A stretch of 64,000 nucleotides of DNA from positions 7,776,501 through 7,840,500 of the forward strand of contig CM032131.1 of the NCBI GenBank assembly GCA_018894105.1, written 5' to 3'. The DNA comes from Jacaranda mimosifolia (taxonomy: Eukaryota > Streptophyta > Magnoliopsida > Lamiales > Bignoniaceae). Made by a program: the position numbers and the translations under genes. Positions 21,914-34,440 of the stretch are shown here, one piece after another (the stretch's first letter is position 1; every line of letters starts with the position of its first letter). The notes under the pieces are model-generated. The model saw nothing but the letters and a program-made list of their open reading frames with translations, ran no database searches and was not told the DNA's origin.

Positions 21914-24900
21914 TGATGCTACCTGAAACTGAAGCGAGGTCCTTTGCGAAAAGTAGTAGAATGTCAGTTTGTCTTCTCAGGAACGCACACAGAGAGATTT
22001 ACTCTTCTCAAGAATTTTTTCACTTTGAGAAATTTCGCAAATGATTTTTTTTTTCCAATTTCTATCTAGGACTTTGGTATTCATAAAGTTTAGTCTTGAT
22101 ATTTTTATTTCCCCTTCTTTATAGGTTGACTTGTCCTTTGGGTTTGATGGCCCATTTATTTAGTTAATAAATTTTAATTGTTGTATTATCGATAGCAAGG
22201 ATATGCTATGGCAGTGCATGATAGTGTGGGTTTTATGAGAGTTCTCTTAGAATAATGTGTTTATGCTTGCACAGAAAAACATGTGTGTATCTTGTGGAAG
22301 CGTTCTTGATCAGGTACTTAGTCATTCTTATGACAGGGGGTAGTGTAACGTCATAAATAGACTTAGAAAAATTTTGTGTTGCCATCATTTGAGGACTTAG
22401 GAGAGCTTCGCATGATATTGCAAGGATTGAAATGTCAAGATGGAGAGTTTGATTCAAGTTTACAACCAAAGTGGAATTTAACTTTGAGAAAGCATGGGAG
22501 ATGGAATTAGAGTATTAACGTTAGGTGCCTGCTACAAGCCGCTCCTTGGGTGCTAGCAGCGAGCGTCCCCCAAGCACAAATGTAAGGTATCTACGTTGGG
22601 CTTTATGTGGGATTCAAACTCCACTGCAAAGTTTCTCTATTTCAGAAATTTTTCGAGATGGTTGATAATGTTTTGTGCTCAAAGGAGGACGTCGACATTT
22701 TGTAAAGTTACTTGGGTACTTAGGAAACTTTCTCAAAACTAGGGCTAGTGTCCTAGGAGATGTCGAGGATGTCTATTAGAAGTTCACATCCTATAAATGA
22801 CTTAGAAATTTTAGCTTGGGCATTTCATGCTTAAGAGGACTTTTGAGGTTGTTTCATTAGTTGAGTCAAGTATATTTACTCAACTTTATCTAGGTTAAGG
22901 TTTGGTAAGTTTTTTTGTCTTGTCATGCTTTGGGCAGCATCATGCTAGCCGTCTCTCATTCATCTAAAGACATAGAAAAATTTTGTACCTTGCATCCGCT
23001 TAAGATCTTAGGAAAATCTTGTGCTGCATTCATCGAAAGACTTAGATAAACTTTTCTAGTATATGATTGTGAGAAGTGTGTCCCATTGCAATTTAAGAGA
23101 TGAGTTCTCATGGTGACATCTTCTTTCTTTTCTTTATTTTTACTTTACCCCCTAGTCTTTGTGAACTTTTTTCTAACTCATTAGGATCAGTAAAAACTTC
23201 TTAGGGGTACTTTAGCTTAAAAGGTCATGTCTTGAGAGTAGGATGTTGGGAAGTAGGACAAAATTTGAGTTAGAGTCCCCAACTAAACCGAAGTTGGACT
23301 TCATAAATTCAATATGGGGACAACACTTGCTAGGTACATTGAGATAGTGTCCACGGGTGTTAAGAAGCAGTGTTTGCTTGATTTAGTGGCTAGTGATTGA
23401 CTTGGACATTCAACATTGCATTCAGGCTCCTAATGTTGAGTTTGGTCAATCAAAATTGAGCTTAAGCACCTAACATTGTGTTTCATGATCGGTCAATGGC
23501 ATGGGTGCTTGAGTGGCACCATCAAGCATTACTCGGGAACTTTTATAGAGATAGCATGCTTTCGTAATTATTTTGAATCCCCAATAGGGCCTTGCACTCT
23601 GTAGACGACTTAAAGTTTTTCACGGAGCTTGGCACTCCAGAGATCTCTCTTAACTTTTAGTAAAACTTTGCACTCAACATATGACTTAGAAATTATGTTA
23701 GCAGAATTCTATGCTCCAACATCTCATAGGTTCTCACACAGAGTTAATTTGTTCTGGGAGCCTTTTTAAAGTATCTCATGGAGCAGTCTTTTTAAGGACC
23801 CATCAGGATGTATGATCACATTACATCACATTGTGCAATCTGTGGAGGTTTTTTTGTTTGGCATGATAGCGATTCTTTTATAGTAGTATCTTTCAGCAAG
23901 TATCTTCAAGTGGGCTTACATCAATTATGGTTTACATAAGCTTCTCTGTCTTTCTTTAGATGGCTAAGTGTCAACCAAATACAGAGTGACTTATGTATCT
24001 ACCGCATTGTCAAATCTTGTGTCTTTATTATAAGAGTTTGAGTTTTAAGGACGTCAAGTTGTTTTCTCTATGAAATTAAAGTTTCCTATTAAGTTAGGAC
24101 CAGAATTAGTAGGGAAAGGTTCTACTGAGGACAAAGATTTATGGTGACAATAAAACATTGTAAGGAGGAGGTAGTCAAGGTGATTGGATGTGAAGTTAGA
24201 AAAATAAAGGGTCGGCTAAGTTGCTAAGAAAGCATAAGTGCTTGAAGACGAGATTCGCTAAAAAGGTGAAGAGTGGGGAGAAGTTTCTGTATTCCATTAT
24301 TGGGAGGATACTTGTGAACACAGCTAGTAAAGATACGATCAAGGAGTATGAAAGCTCTGATAAATTCTTTGAGGCGATAGATATAGAGGTGATGGCGAAA
24401 GAACCAGTAGGTGCAGCTCTACAGGAGTAAGATATTATGTCTATTGTGGTGGTAGCAAGTAAAATTCGCATTTAAAATTTTGATCCTACTTAGCATTTTC
24501 TAGTCAATTTAGTAGTGCATTGTTGTTCACTTTCAAGGTCTAAGGGTTGGATAGATCTCCTTGTGTCTCTCTTATTTGATTTTAATAAAGTCTCTTCGTT
24601 CTTGTTTATTTTACATTCATGCAAGACATCTTTTCCTTTTTCTTGGTTGATGTTGTTTGCATTATTTTTTATCACTTGGGGATTTCAGAAATTGAATTGA
24701 TTTTGTAGTGTAGGCACCTTAGCAAGTTTATAAATTTAAAGTAACTGACATAATCACGAGTGTTATACATGATGAAGCTATATTAAGGTTGCGTAAAGCC
24801 CCCATTATATTGGTATTAGTCTATTTTGTGTAGAGTGGAGTTCTTTGAGGGAGGAAAGTTAATTTTGCACTCAGACTAAGTGTAGTGTAAGTGTCAAGAT

Positions 24901-25517
24901 GAGAACGAACACGTGTTCGTAGGTTTGTTGGGAGACTTTATAATAAGTGCGCAACAACATGCGAAGTCACCAACTTAAAGATTTTTCTTTGTATGTACTT
25001 TTATGAGTGTTGAAACATTGCCATCCCCCTCTTTGTGAGGACTCAAGGTAGGTTTTCGTTACTTGATAACGTTGGTGTCTTTCAAGGTTGCTTGATGTGG
25101 AGAGGCTTTCTAAGATGTTCCTTAGCAACTTCTCTAAAGCAATTGCTACGTACTTCCGAGGGGTGCCGATAGTAGGCATTTTGAGAAGATGCCACATATT
25201 CCCAAAGAGAGCTAATAGTGGACTTTTTTGAAAGTTGCCACATATTCCTAAGGGAGCTGATAGTAGGCTTTTATAAAGGGTGCCACGTATTCCTGAAGGA
25301 GTCGATAGTAGGCTTTTCTTATAGGGTGCCACGTATTCCTGAAAGGAGCCAATAGTAGGCATTTTAGAGGGTGACTACTATATACCTCCTTGGGGGCTGA
25401 TAGTGGAATTACGCCGGCTACCACCTACCCCAAGAGGGCTTTATAATGGGATTTTGCCCAACGACTGTCACGTACTCTTCGCACTCCTCAAAGAATCTTA
25501 TAACGGGCTTATGTCCA
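21914..25517 (-). repeat. Second long LTR of the gypsy-X family (solo or truncated)
   Basis: It starts TGATGCTACC and matches the gypsy-X 5' LTR start (17631-17950). Its far end (24840-25517) matches the presumed gypsy-X 3' LTR (13860-14450). Between lies about 2.6 kb of non-coding sequence with recurring phrases such as GACTTAGAAAAATTTTG. No primer site precedes it and no gag or pol is next to it. The right end stops abruptly at GGGCTTATGTC, where the 14-kb copy continues, so it is truncated. A 69-residue basic open frame at 24221-24430 has no recognisable domain. Confidence 0.5.
25140..25370. repeat. 46-bp tandem repeat inside gypsy-X-family LTR
   Basis: Units begin at GCCAC 25191, 25237, 25282 and 25328, a spacing of 45-46 bp, with diverged units on either side. 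The core is GCCACGTATTCCTGAAGGAG followed by a GATAGTAGGC-like segment and a T-rich run. Confidence 0.75.
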
Positions 25518-26393
25518 TAATTAGAAAATATTTAATTATTTTTATATTAAAATAAATTTACAAACTGTGTGTCAAACAAGATGTAATGTTGATGATAAAA
25601 TCATTATTTCTTTTTTTGCCTTAATTCATTTTATCTATTCATTCCTTTAAATAAAAATTTATGGTCTAAAATCACTAATTAAGTACATAAATGTCAATTC
25701 AATTTGAAATAAAATTTAAAGTACTAAATTTTATAATAAAAGTGAATGGATCGAACTCTAACAAATTATTAATGTGCACATAAATATTTTTAATATATAT
25801 AGAGTATTTATCCCTCTGGTATATTTTTGAATTATTGTCCTAAATTTTCTTTATTATTTTTTAATTCTCGTATAAGTAATTTTCCTTTTTTTTCCTTCTC
25901 TAATATTTTTCTCCTCCACTATTTACTCTTTTTTTTTTGTGCTTATTCCTTCGATATCTTTTCTTTATATATATATATATATATATATTAGTAATATATA
26001 TAAATATCTATGGTGCTACTACAGTGGCAGGTGTTGGACCGACGAACCCCCTTCTCATTCTTTTATTTATTTTTTCTTTTTTTGTTTTTTGGAGTTGTTT
26101 TTACTTTCTTGCTGGCTGATATTTTGGTTTCCAGTTGTTCCCTATTCACTACTCTGGCTTATTTGTTGGGCTTTTCTTTTTCTTTACTTTCTCTTCATGC
26201 TTTTCTTTACCTTTTTCCCCATTTTTTCTACTTTTTGGCTTTTTGTTACAAGTGTTCCTTTATACATGATTTGGTGACACAGAGTTGTTGTTTTGTGTGT
26301 GTTCCACTCTATTTTCTCTTACACATGTTCCCTTTATACATGATCTTGCACCACGGAGTCGCTATTTTGCCTGTATTCTGCTTCTTCTGTTCT
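25518..26393. other. AT-rich and pyrimidine-rich DNA with a (TA)n microsatellite
   Basis: 25518-25930 is AT-rich. An uninterrupted TA run occupies about 25966-25990. The stretch 26040-26400 is strongly T/C-rich on the plus strand, which makes long Phe/Leu-rich open frames that are compositional artefacts. No gene was supported. Confidence 0.55.
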
Positions 26394-26930
26394 CATTTTG
26401 AAGCTTGATGATTACATTAATAAGTTCTTACATGGTCTCATTTTTCCTTCTTCTTTCAATTTTTGGATTACACGGTTCTTTTCTTCTTTTTATATATGGA
26501 TTGGTTGTACTTAATTTCTATTAATGTGTTTGTTTCCAAATTAACTTTATTTACTGATAAATTAGGTTGGCTGTGTATTTATAGTTTTCTTGTGTTTTTA
26601 GTTTTGTGAATAGAGAATAGAGGAAGAAATAAGTCGGCCAATTATGGATAATTTATTTGAGAGTGGTCGAAACAAGATAGTGGGAATAGCATTTGTTCCT
26701 TTTAAGAGGTGTGCTAATTTTTTGGTGATGCTGGTAGCAAAGGATGACAGATGAATTGCCGTTCCAAGGCTTTCACTTTGTACGCCTCAAATCAAGAGTT
26801 CAAGGGAGGAGATTAATCATATTGGTTTTAGCCTAAAATCCAGCTATAGCAAATTAAGAACTACATCTATAGCTAATATTCAGTGAAATTTTAAGATTGG
26901 ATAGCAGCAACTACTAGGAAGCAAAGGATT
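26394..26930. repeat. Duplicated host flank, copy 1
   Basis: It is very similar to 41858-42396 along its whole length: both start CATTTTGAAGCTTGATGATTAC and end at a gypsy-Y-family LTR that begins TGAT. Because flank and LTR junction are both shared, the two copies come from duplication of one locus rather than two insertions. Confidence 0.8.
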
Positions 26931-27772
26931 TGATTAGAGTGTGAACTGTTTAGGAGTAAATCGGGCTAATATCCAATCTGATCAACTAGGATAGAGGCTG
27001 AGAAAAGCGCTTGATGAGATGATGGGGTTGAGTCCTGCAACCAATAACAAACGCCAGGCTAGTTGAGGTACCCTCAGCTAAGGCACTCCGACACTCAAGT
27101 CAGTTTAATCGACTAGAAGGTAGAGCGGCAGGGTAAGAGATTTTGAATGATAAAATGGCATACCTTGTTGAATAGTGGAAATGGGATATTTATAGCCTTC
27201 CCAATAAGGTTGATATGTTCATGATGCTCCTGTTGCACAAAAAGGGCATTTGTCCTTACTCGAGGACTTTTAAGTCTTTTCCAACTTGTGTATTATTCCA
27301 AGTAGCACTATCTCCAGCTCTTAAGGACAAGACTGTAAATAGAAAACGCGCACTAGCCTGGTGCTGCAGAAAAAATTGGTACTCGCAGTGGCACGCACCA
27401 TTAATGCGGAAGCATGCTACCTATCGGAGCATTTAATGCAAAGAGAGCCTATCGCACTTGTTCGACCTCTCTGGTCGAGATAAATACTTACTTGTGAAAT
27501 ATTTATGCAGACTCTGGTCAAGATAGTGGCACTTTGTTGGGTCTCGAACACCTTCTTGAGTGGGCGCTGAGTGAGTAGTTTCGACTATTGTTGACCATAC
27601 CTTAAGTCATTGGCGGAAAATTTGGAAGAAGGAGCCCAACAAAGTTCAGTTCGATTGACGACCTAGTCGATAAATAGCAAATTGGGACTGACAGATAATT
27701 GGGCTATCTCACATCGTATCTTTTGTCTGGTCAAGAGTTATTGGGCTGGGCCTATTGGGCTATCCCATATCA
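26931..27772 (-). repeat. 3' LTR of gypsy-Y
   Basis: An 842-bp repeat that begins TGATTAGAGTGTGAACTG on the plus strand and ends CCCATATCA. It is repeated at 42397-43228 and, for its first 200 bp, at 41607-41812. On the minus strand the LTR starts TGATATGGG immediately after a purine-rich tract. Confidence 0.8.
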
Positions 27773-27788
27773 TGAGTCCCCCTACTCC
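27773..27788 (-). other. Polypurine tract of gypsy-Y
   Basis: The minus strand reads GGAGTAGGGGGACTCA next to the LTR start. It is the purine-rich primer expected just inside the 3' LTR. Confidence 0.65.
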
Positions 27789-28194
27789 TAAGTCCTAATA
27801 GAGATGATCAATGGAATGAATGTGGAATAGCTGATTTGTGGGAACTGGCCCGGCTTGGCCAGGGTTTGGTATATTAAATACGACTGTTACATTAGGTCAT
27901 GCAAAGCGTCAAGTGATGGCTACATAATAATTGTAGTCGTTTAGTTTATTGCGCATTGAGGCCTATAAACTGGTGCGATGAAAACCTTCATTTTCACTTT
28001 TACAGTATTCCATGAGGTCGAGTCAACCGTTGTACTACACTTACATCTGACTGCATTCTGCTTTACGTTCCTAAATCCTGTAAGTCTTTTGAAATCCTTG
28101 AATGGGTTTTATTTCGTTGCATCTCGATCATATAATATTGCTAAATATGTTAAGTGTATTTCATGATGATAGCAGTTAGGGGAGTGATAGTCTA

Positions 28195-30548
28195 AGTCCA
28201 ACTAGGAGAAACTCGACTAGCAAGTCTAGTGAGTCTTCTAGTGATAGCTCGACCTCTAGTAGTTCTAGTGATAATTGTATTACTGTCGGGGGCGAGGCTG
28301 GGCCAAGTCAACCTATCGTTTCCTGTGGTTAGCTATTTACCCTCGACCATTATAGTGAGATTATATCTAAGGTAACATATGGGGATCTCAAGCTTATTAG
28401 GCAGTTGTATCATATTCCTCTGGAGTTTGAGTTAATCATCCCCAGTCCTGCCGATAGGATATATCGACCACCAGCTAGGTGTATAACTATGTTCGAGGAG
28501 GCCATCAAATGTGGGCTTAAGTTTCCCCTTGCTTGGTCCATAATCGATCTACTGATCAGCCTCCAAGTCTGTACAACCCAACTTCTCCCTAAATATTTCT
28601 ATACCTTATACAACTTCGTAGTCTTGATGCACATAAATAACCAGCCTCCTTCATTCACCAACTTTTCCAATCTCTCCCATCTCCTAATCTCACGGACATT
28701 GGGTAGTATTGAGGAACTGGGTTTTTATTACCTAACAACTCGCTTTCGTTGAAATTTCCTAGTCACTCCTATTTCGTCCCATGGTCAAGAATGGAAAAGC
28801 ATTATTTTTATGTTCGAGTGCTAGGGAGTGGTGGAGAGGGCATGTCGAGATACCAGGGAACGAGACCCCAACCTGGCCCAATACCTTTATTCATGATCTA
28901 ACCTAGTTTGGCCAAATGGTGGCAACTGAGTATATTGAGGAGAGAAATTTAGCGCTGGCAGGCTTATCGCGTGCTCGGCTCAATTTGCCTACATACGTTC
29001 AACTAGGTAAACATCCTTATTTATTATTTGTAATAAATTATCAGACTTTCTGGTCAATTTCTACTAATTTCCTTTTGACCTTGTAGATCGAGCAAAAATT
29101 ATGAATTACGTGCGCCAACAGAACATTGCCTGCCAACAAAGGTTATAAGAGCGTCGACAAGCAACCGCTCTGCATCAAGCTGTCAGTCAACATGTCCTAC
29201 CACAACCAGCTATCTTCCCATCTATACCTATTGCTAAAGCAGCTCTGGTTGTGCCCTGTAGACTCATCCCTTATCGAAGAAGGCCCGCCATCGAGCAGGG
29301 TAAATGTGCTCCAAAGAAAGCCACGACTAAGAAGGGCAAAGGTAAGGTTGAGGCCCCAACCAATCCGATCATGGCATCTCTGTTTGGGGACGGTTCTGAC
29401 GATAAGTATTTTTCGATGCCCAGCCTTTCCTCTCTGCAGTTTGGAATTGAGCTTGGAGATTCACAGCTTGTACTTAATGATATCGGCGATCGGAAGGGCC
29501 CCGTTGAAGGTTATAATGGTTGGACTATTCATGTCCAACTAGAAGAAGCTACTTGAGCTAGGCCAGCTGGATATGCTAAAAGTATTTGCCTACCATGCGA
29601 ATATGGTAAAGTATTTGGTCGAGTATCTATTGCTGTTATGCGCGTGTTTGATTTTTTTGACTAAACTCGTTGTTATCCATGTTGCAGGTGCGCCAGATAG
29701 GCCACCACATGTATCGAAGGTTTGTGTTGGCCCTTGGCAACTGTGAGAAGCTCCAGAATGAGCAAAATGATGCCAAGGTGGCAAAGACTAAGTTGGACTC
29801 CCTGCAGTCGAGAATTGAGCAGCTAAATAAGAAGCTTGAGGACAAAGATATGGAGTTCCTAGCTGTTGTAGCTGAGAAGAGCAAATTGGAGGAATAGCTG
29901 TGAAATGCCAAGCTAGAAGCTGAGGCCTCATATAATATTGGTTGAACGCATGGGTACAACAGCGCGACCAAGTACGCTCGGGCTGAATTTTTCAATTTAC
30001 TCTTGGGCATCAGACGAGAAGCTATGCAGTTGTTCATGCTCTGCTCGACATTTTAGGACACGAGCATCATATTTTCGCTCAATGATGTGAAGAAAGCATT
30101 TGAGAATGCCGTGAAGTAGTTGGAATTTTAGGTTACCAGATTCGGTCCGAGGACAGAGAGCACATTAGCCTGCTTCGAACTGAGTAGCTCGAGGAGTGCC
30201 CTGAGGAGCCACCGGCCGAAAAGAATCCATTTGTGGTCAGAGTCATTGTTGCTCCCCACCCTAAGGTGGCTGAGGTAGCTAAAGAGTTTGAGTTTGCCAA
30301 TGAGTTTGCATTTGAGATTAAAGAGGGCAAAGTTATCATGGCCGCATTGTTCCCTCCCGTCGAGCACGCATTCCTTTACGATGAGGCAGGGCCTCTGGAC
30401 TAGCTGGGGAATCCATCCAGCCCCCATGGCTATGCCTGCACCTATTTGCAAACAAGAGATCGAAGGGCCCCAGGTAGTGGTGCATGTGCCTTCTGGCGAT
30501 GGACTCAATCATGCAATCGACATGTTGCCCCTGAGAGGACAGAAGTAG
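28195..30548 (+). pseudogene. Antisense gene of gypsy-Y (Transposase_28-like, spliced, broken)
   Basis: It is plus-strand, opposite to gag-pol. The reading frame opens near 28195 with a Ser-rich stretch (SSESSSDSSTSSSSSDN). A domain follows (28400-28750) with YHIPLEFELIIPSPADR and FEEAIKCGLKFPL, the pattern Pfam calls putative gypsy-type transposon (Transposase_28). An 80-bp GT-AG intron fits at 29007-29086; across it the frame continues as DRAKIMNYVRQQN and on to 29554. A second intron-like break (29582-29687) leads to a Lys/Glu-rich coiled coil (29688-29897). Stops (for example TAG at 28331) and frame changes show decay. Its function in Tat elements is not known to me. Confidence 0.6.
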
Positions 30549-31069
30549 AAGGGGCTGGGTTGAGTTGAACCAACAGTTCTGTTGTTGTTTTGTTTGTCTG
30601 TTTGTTTGTTTTTGTAATTTGAGTCTGTTCGCCCTGCGAGGTATTTTAGTCGAGTTCCAACTTAAGAACTGTTCTTGTAATTATGTACTTGGGGATTACA
30701 ATCAATGAAACTTTTTGCTCGTTTTTACATTATCCATTCATTGTCTTTTTGTTGTCTTTAATATCATCGATTAGCTGTATTAATAGAGGACTTCATTTTT
30801 AAATAGTTGGTCGAATAACGTAATTCTCCAACCCTGAGCTTGGCAATAATTTATTGATTAAGTCAGTGGTCGATTTTGATATTGACTTGTATAAGAATAA
30901 TAGAATCAATCCAACTATATCCACATCGAGTTAACCCATTTTTAAATAGGTGTTGCAATATTATTTTCCATCGACTGTTTGGTCGTCATAATCACATTGG
31001 TTTTGGACAACAAAGTCGATTCATTTATGATAGTCAAGCCTAAATAATCAGCTTGTTCCTTAATTTGGG
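30549..31069. other. Non-coding spacer of gypsy-Y
   Basis: AT-rich sequence between the antisense gene and the integrase end, with TTTGTTTGTCTGTTTG-type T/G runs near 30590. No open frame was supported. Confidence 0.5.
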
Positions 31070-31350
31070 CTCTAAGCTGCAACTTGTCGTTGACTTGAAA
31101 TTGGCATAAGGTCAACTATATGATCAACTTTAAACAATGAAACTTATCTATTAACTTAGGCTAAGAAGCCTTAGTGTACGGTTTGAAACCAGCATGAGGA
31201 TGACTACAGGGTCGACTTTAAACAATCGACTCATTTATTAAGTTGGGCTAAGAAGCCTTGGTTTGTAGTTTGAAATCGATTTATGGTCGACTATTGGGTC
31301 GACTTCAAACCATCAACTCATTTACCAATTTGGGCTAGAAGCCTTGGTTG
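31070..31350. repeat. 84-90-bp tandem repeat in gypsy-Y
   Basis: About three diverged units share GGGTCGACTT.AAAC and GGGCTAAGAAGCCTTGG. The GTCGACT-type motif recurs near 31112, 31202 and 31286. Confidence 0.65.
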
Positions 31351-31539
31351 CTAGTGAGAGTAAGCAGTTGAAGAAACATAAGCAATTTATCTGAAATAAT
31401 ACTTGGTACAGTCGTGAGGAGACTTTAGTCTCTTTACACATAAATTTTTTTCGAGGGAGCTCATTACCATTCATATCTACAAGTCAGCAGGCATTATTTT
31501 TTGCTACTTTGACCACAGAGTACGGGCCCTCCCACTTTG

Positions 31540-32440
31540 GATCTAGTCTTCCCATATTTTTCCGCACTTCGACTTTCTTGAGGATGAGGTCTCCTACTTT
31601 GAAGCTTCTGGGTCGAACTCCCATATCATAATATTGGGCCATCTTCGACCTACATTTCTGCATTGTTGTGCATGCCTACTAACGCGGTTCGTTGATCATT
31701 TCAGGGTCGAATTCCCTCTGGGAGTCATTTCTGATCGGGTTGTAATGGATTACTCAAGCAGTATATTGTATCAATTCTGTTGAAACGATTGCTTCTGACC
31801 CGTATACTAGGCTATAGGGATTATGACCAATAGCAGTTCAAATGGTGATTTTATACACCCAAAGCACCTTAGAGAGGTCATCATCTTAACTCGCTCATGT
31901 TCCTTCCAATCGAGCCTTGAGGTGATCTAGGACGATTTTGTTCGTGACCTCTGTTTAGCCATTGGCTTGAGGGTTATCGACTAAGGTAAAGTGTTGTCAA
32001 ATCCCCAGGTTTTCACACCAACTCCTTGTGTTCCTGCTTTGAAACTGTTTCCCATTATCTAATATCAAAACTTTTGGCAAATCGAAATGGCAGATAATGT
32101 TTTTCCATATCAAGCTTTTAATGGCCACATCGATTATCTTAGGGACTGCTTCAGCTTCAACCCACTTCGTAAAGTCTTTGACCACAACAATCATGAATTT
32201 TCTTTAACCTATGGTTTTTGGGAAAGAACCAACTATGTCTATCCCTCACTGGTCGAACGACCATGTGATCTGAACAAGCACCAGTATTGATACAGGTTAT
32301 TAAGGTATGTTTGAGTGGACCTGGCAAGATAGGCATTTTCAGGCAAAGTCGAAGACGTCCTTAACCAAAGTTGGCCAAAAATACCTATATCTGATGATTT
32401 TGTGGGCCAATGATCGTCCTCCCAAGTGATTGCCACAAAT
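31540..32440 (-). pseudogene. gypsy-Y integrase (broken)
   Basis: The core domain is readable at 32194-31997: VVVKDFTKWVEAEAVPK, then KNIICHFDLPKVLILDNGKQF, with the second catalytic Asp in LDNG. The first Asp context is shifted (KDF instead of the usual DYF). The upstream zinc-binding region at 32436-32239 and the C-terminal region toward 31540 are interrupted by stops. It follows RNase H, as in all Ty3/gypsy elements. Confidence 0.75.
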
Positions 32441-33589
32441 TCCTAAATGAACTTCTTGTGAGACTTCGTCATTCTATTCTTAGGTCAAACACCTTAGTGG
32501 TGGTCCTAAAATCAATCTCCTATAAAGTTGGCCATGCTCATCAAAGGCGAACTTGGCTGTTTGACCCCTGAGCCTGCGTGCTTAGGCCTTATCATTAGGA
32601 ATTCTTCCCTCTTGTAAGTAAAATTTTAATTCATCTTACCAGGAAGGAGACGTTTCTTTGATACCACACTAAATTCTGGTCAATACCGCCTATAGTTGAT
32701 TTATTGGCAACCAGAAATGTGATGGTTCTATCCCTGGTTCCTTTCATCGAGCTAGCAAATTATGACAGGGCATCAACTCTTTTATTTTCTGATTAAGAGA
32801 CTTGGTTGAGGGTGAACTTCTTGAAAAGTTGTTGTAATCTTTTGACCTTGGCTAATATTTGTTCATTGTTGTCTCTTTGGCTTCATAGTTTCCCTTAAAT
32901 TGTTATGCGACCAACTGAGAATCAGTTATGGCTACCAGCTACTCGACTCCCCTATCAATATCTATCCTCATACCAGTGAGGAAGGCTTCATACTCTGCCT
33001 CATTGTTTATAATAGAGTAGTCGAGTTTAATGGCGAAGTCATATTTCTTGGCCTAAAGAGAGCACATGGATATGTTATCTCCTCCTTCTAAGGAAGTTGC
33101 CAAACCATTGATGTGCAAAGTCCACATGAGGGAGTCCTAGTCCAGTTGGTCAGGTAGGTCAAGCCTTTCAGCGACAAACTCTGCTAATACTTGGGCCTTA
33201 TGGCAATTCGGGGTTGGAAAGTGATGTCAAACTCTCTCAACTCGATGGCCTACTTTATCAATTTTCTTGACTTATCTTATTTTGACAATACTTGTTTCAA
33301 CGGTTAATTCGTTAGGATAAGATGGAGTGAGATTGGAAGTAGGGTCTCAACTTCCTAGTAGCGGAGACCAAAGCAAAGGCAGATTTCTTGATCTCCATAT
33401 AGTTGTGCTCAGGCCCTGTAACACTTTATTGTTGTAGTAAATGGGTCGATGGGTGCCATTTCTGGTTGAGACTAGTACTGGACTGATTGTTGCTGATGAG
33501 ACTGCTAAATAAATATATAAAACTTCTCCGACCTCAGCCTTCGCAGGCATTGGTGTTGTGGATAGGTATTGCTTCAATTCAACTAGGGC
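32441..33589 (-). pseudogene. gypsy-Y RNase H and connection region (broken)
   Basis: The RNase H start lies at 33577-33347 (MKQYLSTTPMP, GEVLYIYLAVSSATISPVLV, THRPIYYNNKVLQG), the usual sequence after gypsy RT. Further minus-strand pieces down to about 32450 show a degraded second, plant-type RNase H region, a feature of Tat elements; that part is inference because stops break it heavily. Confidence 0.65.
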
Positions 33590-34440
33590 CTAGTCACATT
33601 GCACTGTCCACTGGAATTTCCTAGCATTCTTGAGGATTTTGAGAAATAGCAGGCTCTTTTCAACTAATTGAGCAATGAACCGACCCAAAGCGATAACTCT
33701 TCTGACCAAGCGATAAACGTCTCTAACTGTTCGATGAGCCATGATGTCCAAAATAGCCTGCATCTTTTGTAGGTTTGCTTCGATGCTTCTTTGGCTGACC
33801 ATGTAACCCAAAAACTTGCCTCTCTCACCCCAAACATAAACTTGTTAGGGTTGAGCTTCATGCCAAATGCTCGCAATATTGAAATGACTGAGGTCGGCTA
33901 AGTGGTTTTGTTCTTTTTCTATTTTGACAATCATAACATCAACATAAACTTCCGTGGTTCTGCCGATCTCATTTTTGAACATAAAGTTTACAAATCTTTG
34001 ATAAGTAGCTCCTGCGTGTTTAAGCCTAAAAGGCATGACTAGAAAAAAATACACGCCATTTAGGACCACGAAAGAGGTCTTATCCCTGTCCTCGGGTACC
34101 ACAAAAATTTGGTAATAACCCTGTAATGCATCTATCATACTTCAAAGATCACACCCAGCAATAGAATCAACTAATAAATCAATGCGAGGCAGCAGGTAAG
34201 GGTCTTTAGGGTAAGCTTTACTTAAATCAGTGAAATCGTTATACATTCTCCATCTTTTCTCATTTTTAGGGACAAGGACTACATTATAAAACCAACTTGG
34301 ATATTGAATTTCTATAATGTATCCTGCCTCTAAAAGTTTGTTAACCTCCTCCTCAATGATTTGGCATCTTTCAGTGTTGAACGTCCTGGTCTTCTGGTTG
34401 ACTAGCTTATATGAGGGGTCCACATTCAAATGGTGGACGA
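33590..34440 (-). pseudogene. gypsy-Y reverse transcriptase (broken)
   Basis: The fingers and palm lie at 34429-34142 (EEEVNKLLEAGYIIEIQYPSW, NVVLVPKNEKRWRMYNDFTD) and continue at 34138-33845 (ALQGYYQIFVVPEDRDKTSF, VMPFRLKHAGATYQRFVN). The catalytic box reads YVDVM where YVDDM is expected, so the second metal-binding Asp is Val. The thumb continues at 33811-33590. Stops and frame changes separate the parts. Confidence 0.85.

Noticed and set aside
24221..24430. 69-residue basic open frame
   Set aside because: It lies inside a long LTR of the gypsy-X family with no recognisable domain; the homologous LTR near 14 kb keeps no such frame.
26010..26408. Overlapping Phe/Leu-rich open frames of 112-132 residues in two frames
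   Set aside because: They come from a T/C-rich tract; both frames are open at once with the same skewed composition, so base composition explains them.
31070..31350. CRISPR-like array
   Set aside because: The repeats are long, diverged and contiguous without unique spacers, and the DNA is a plant nuclear retrotransposon.
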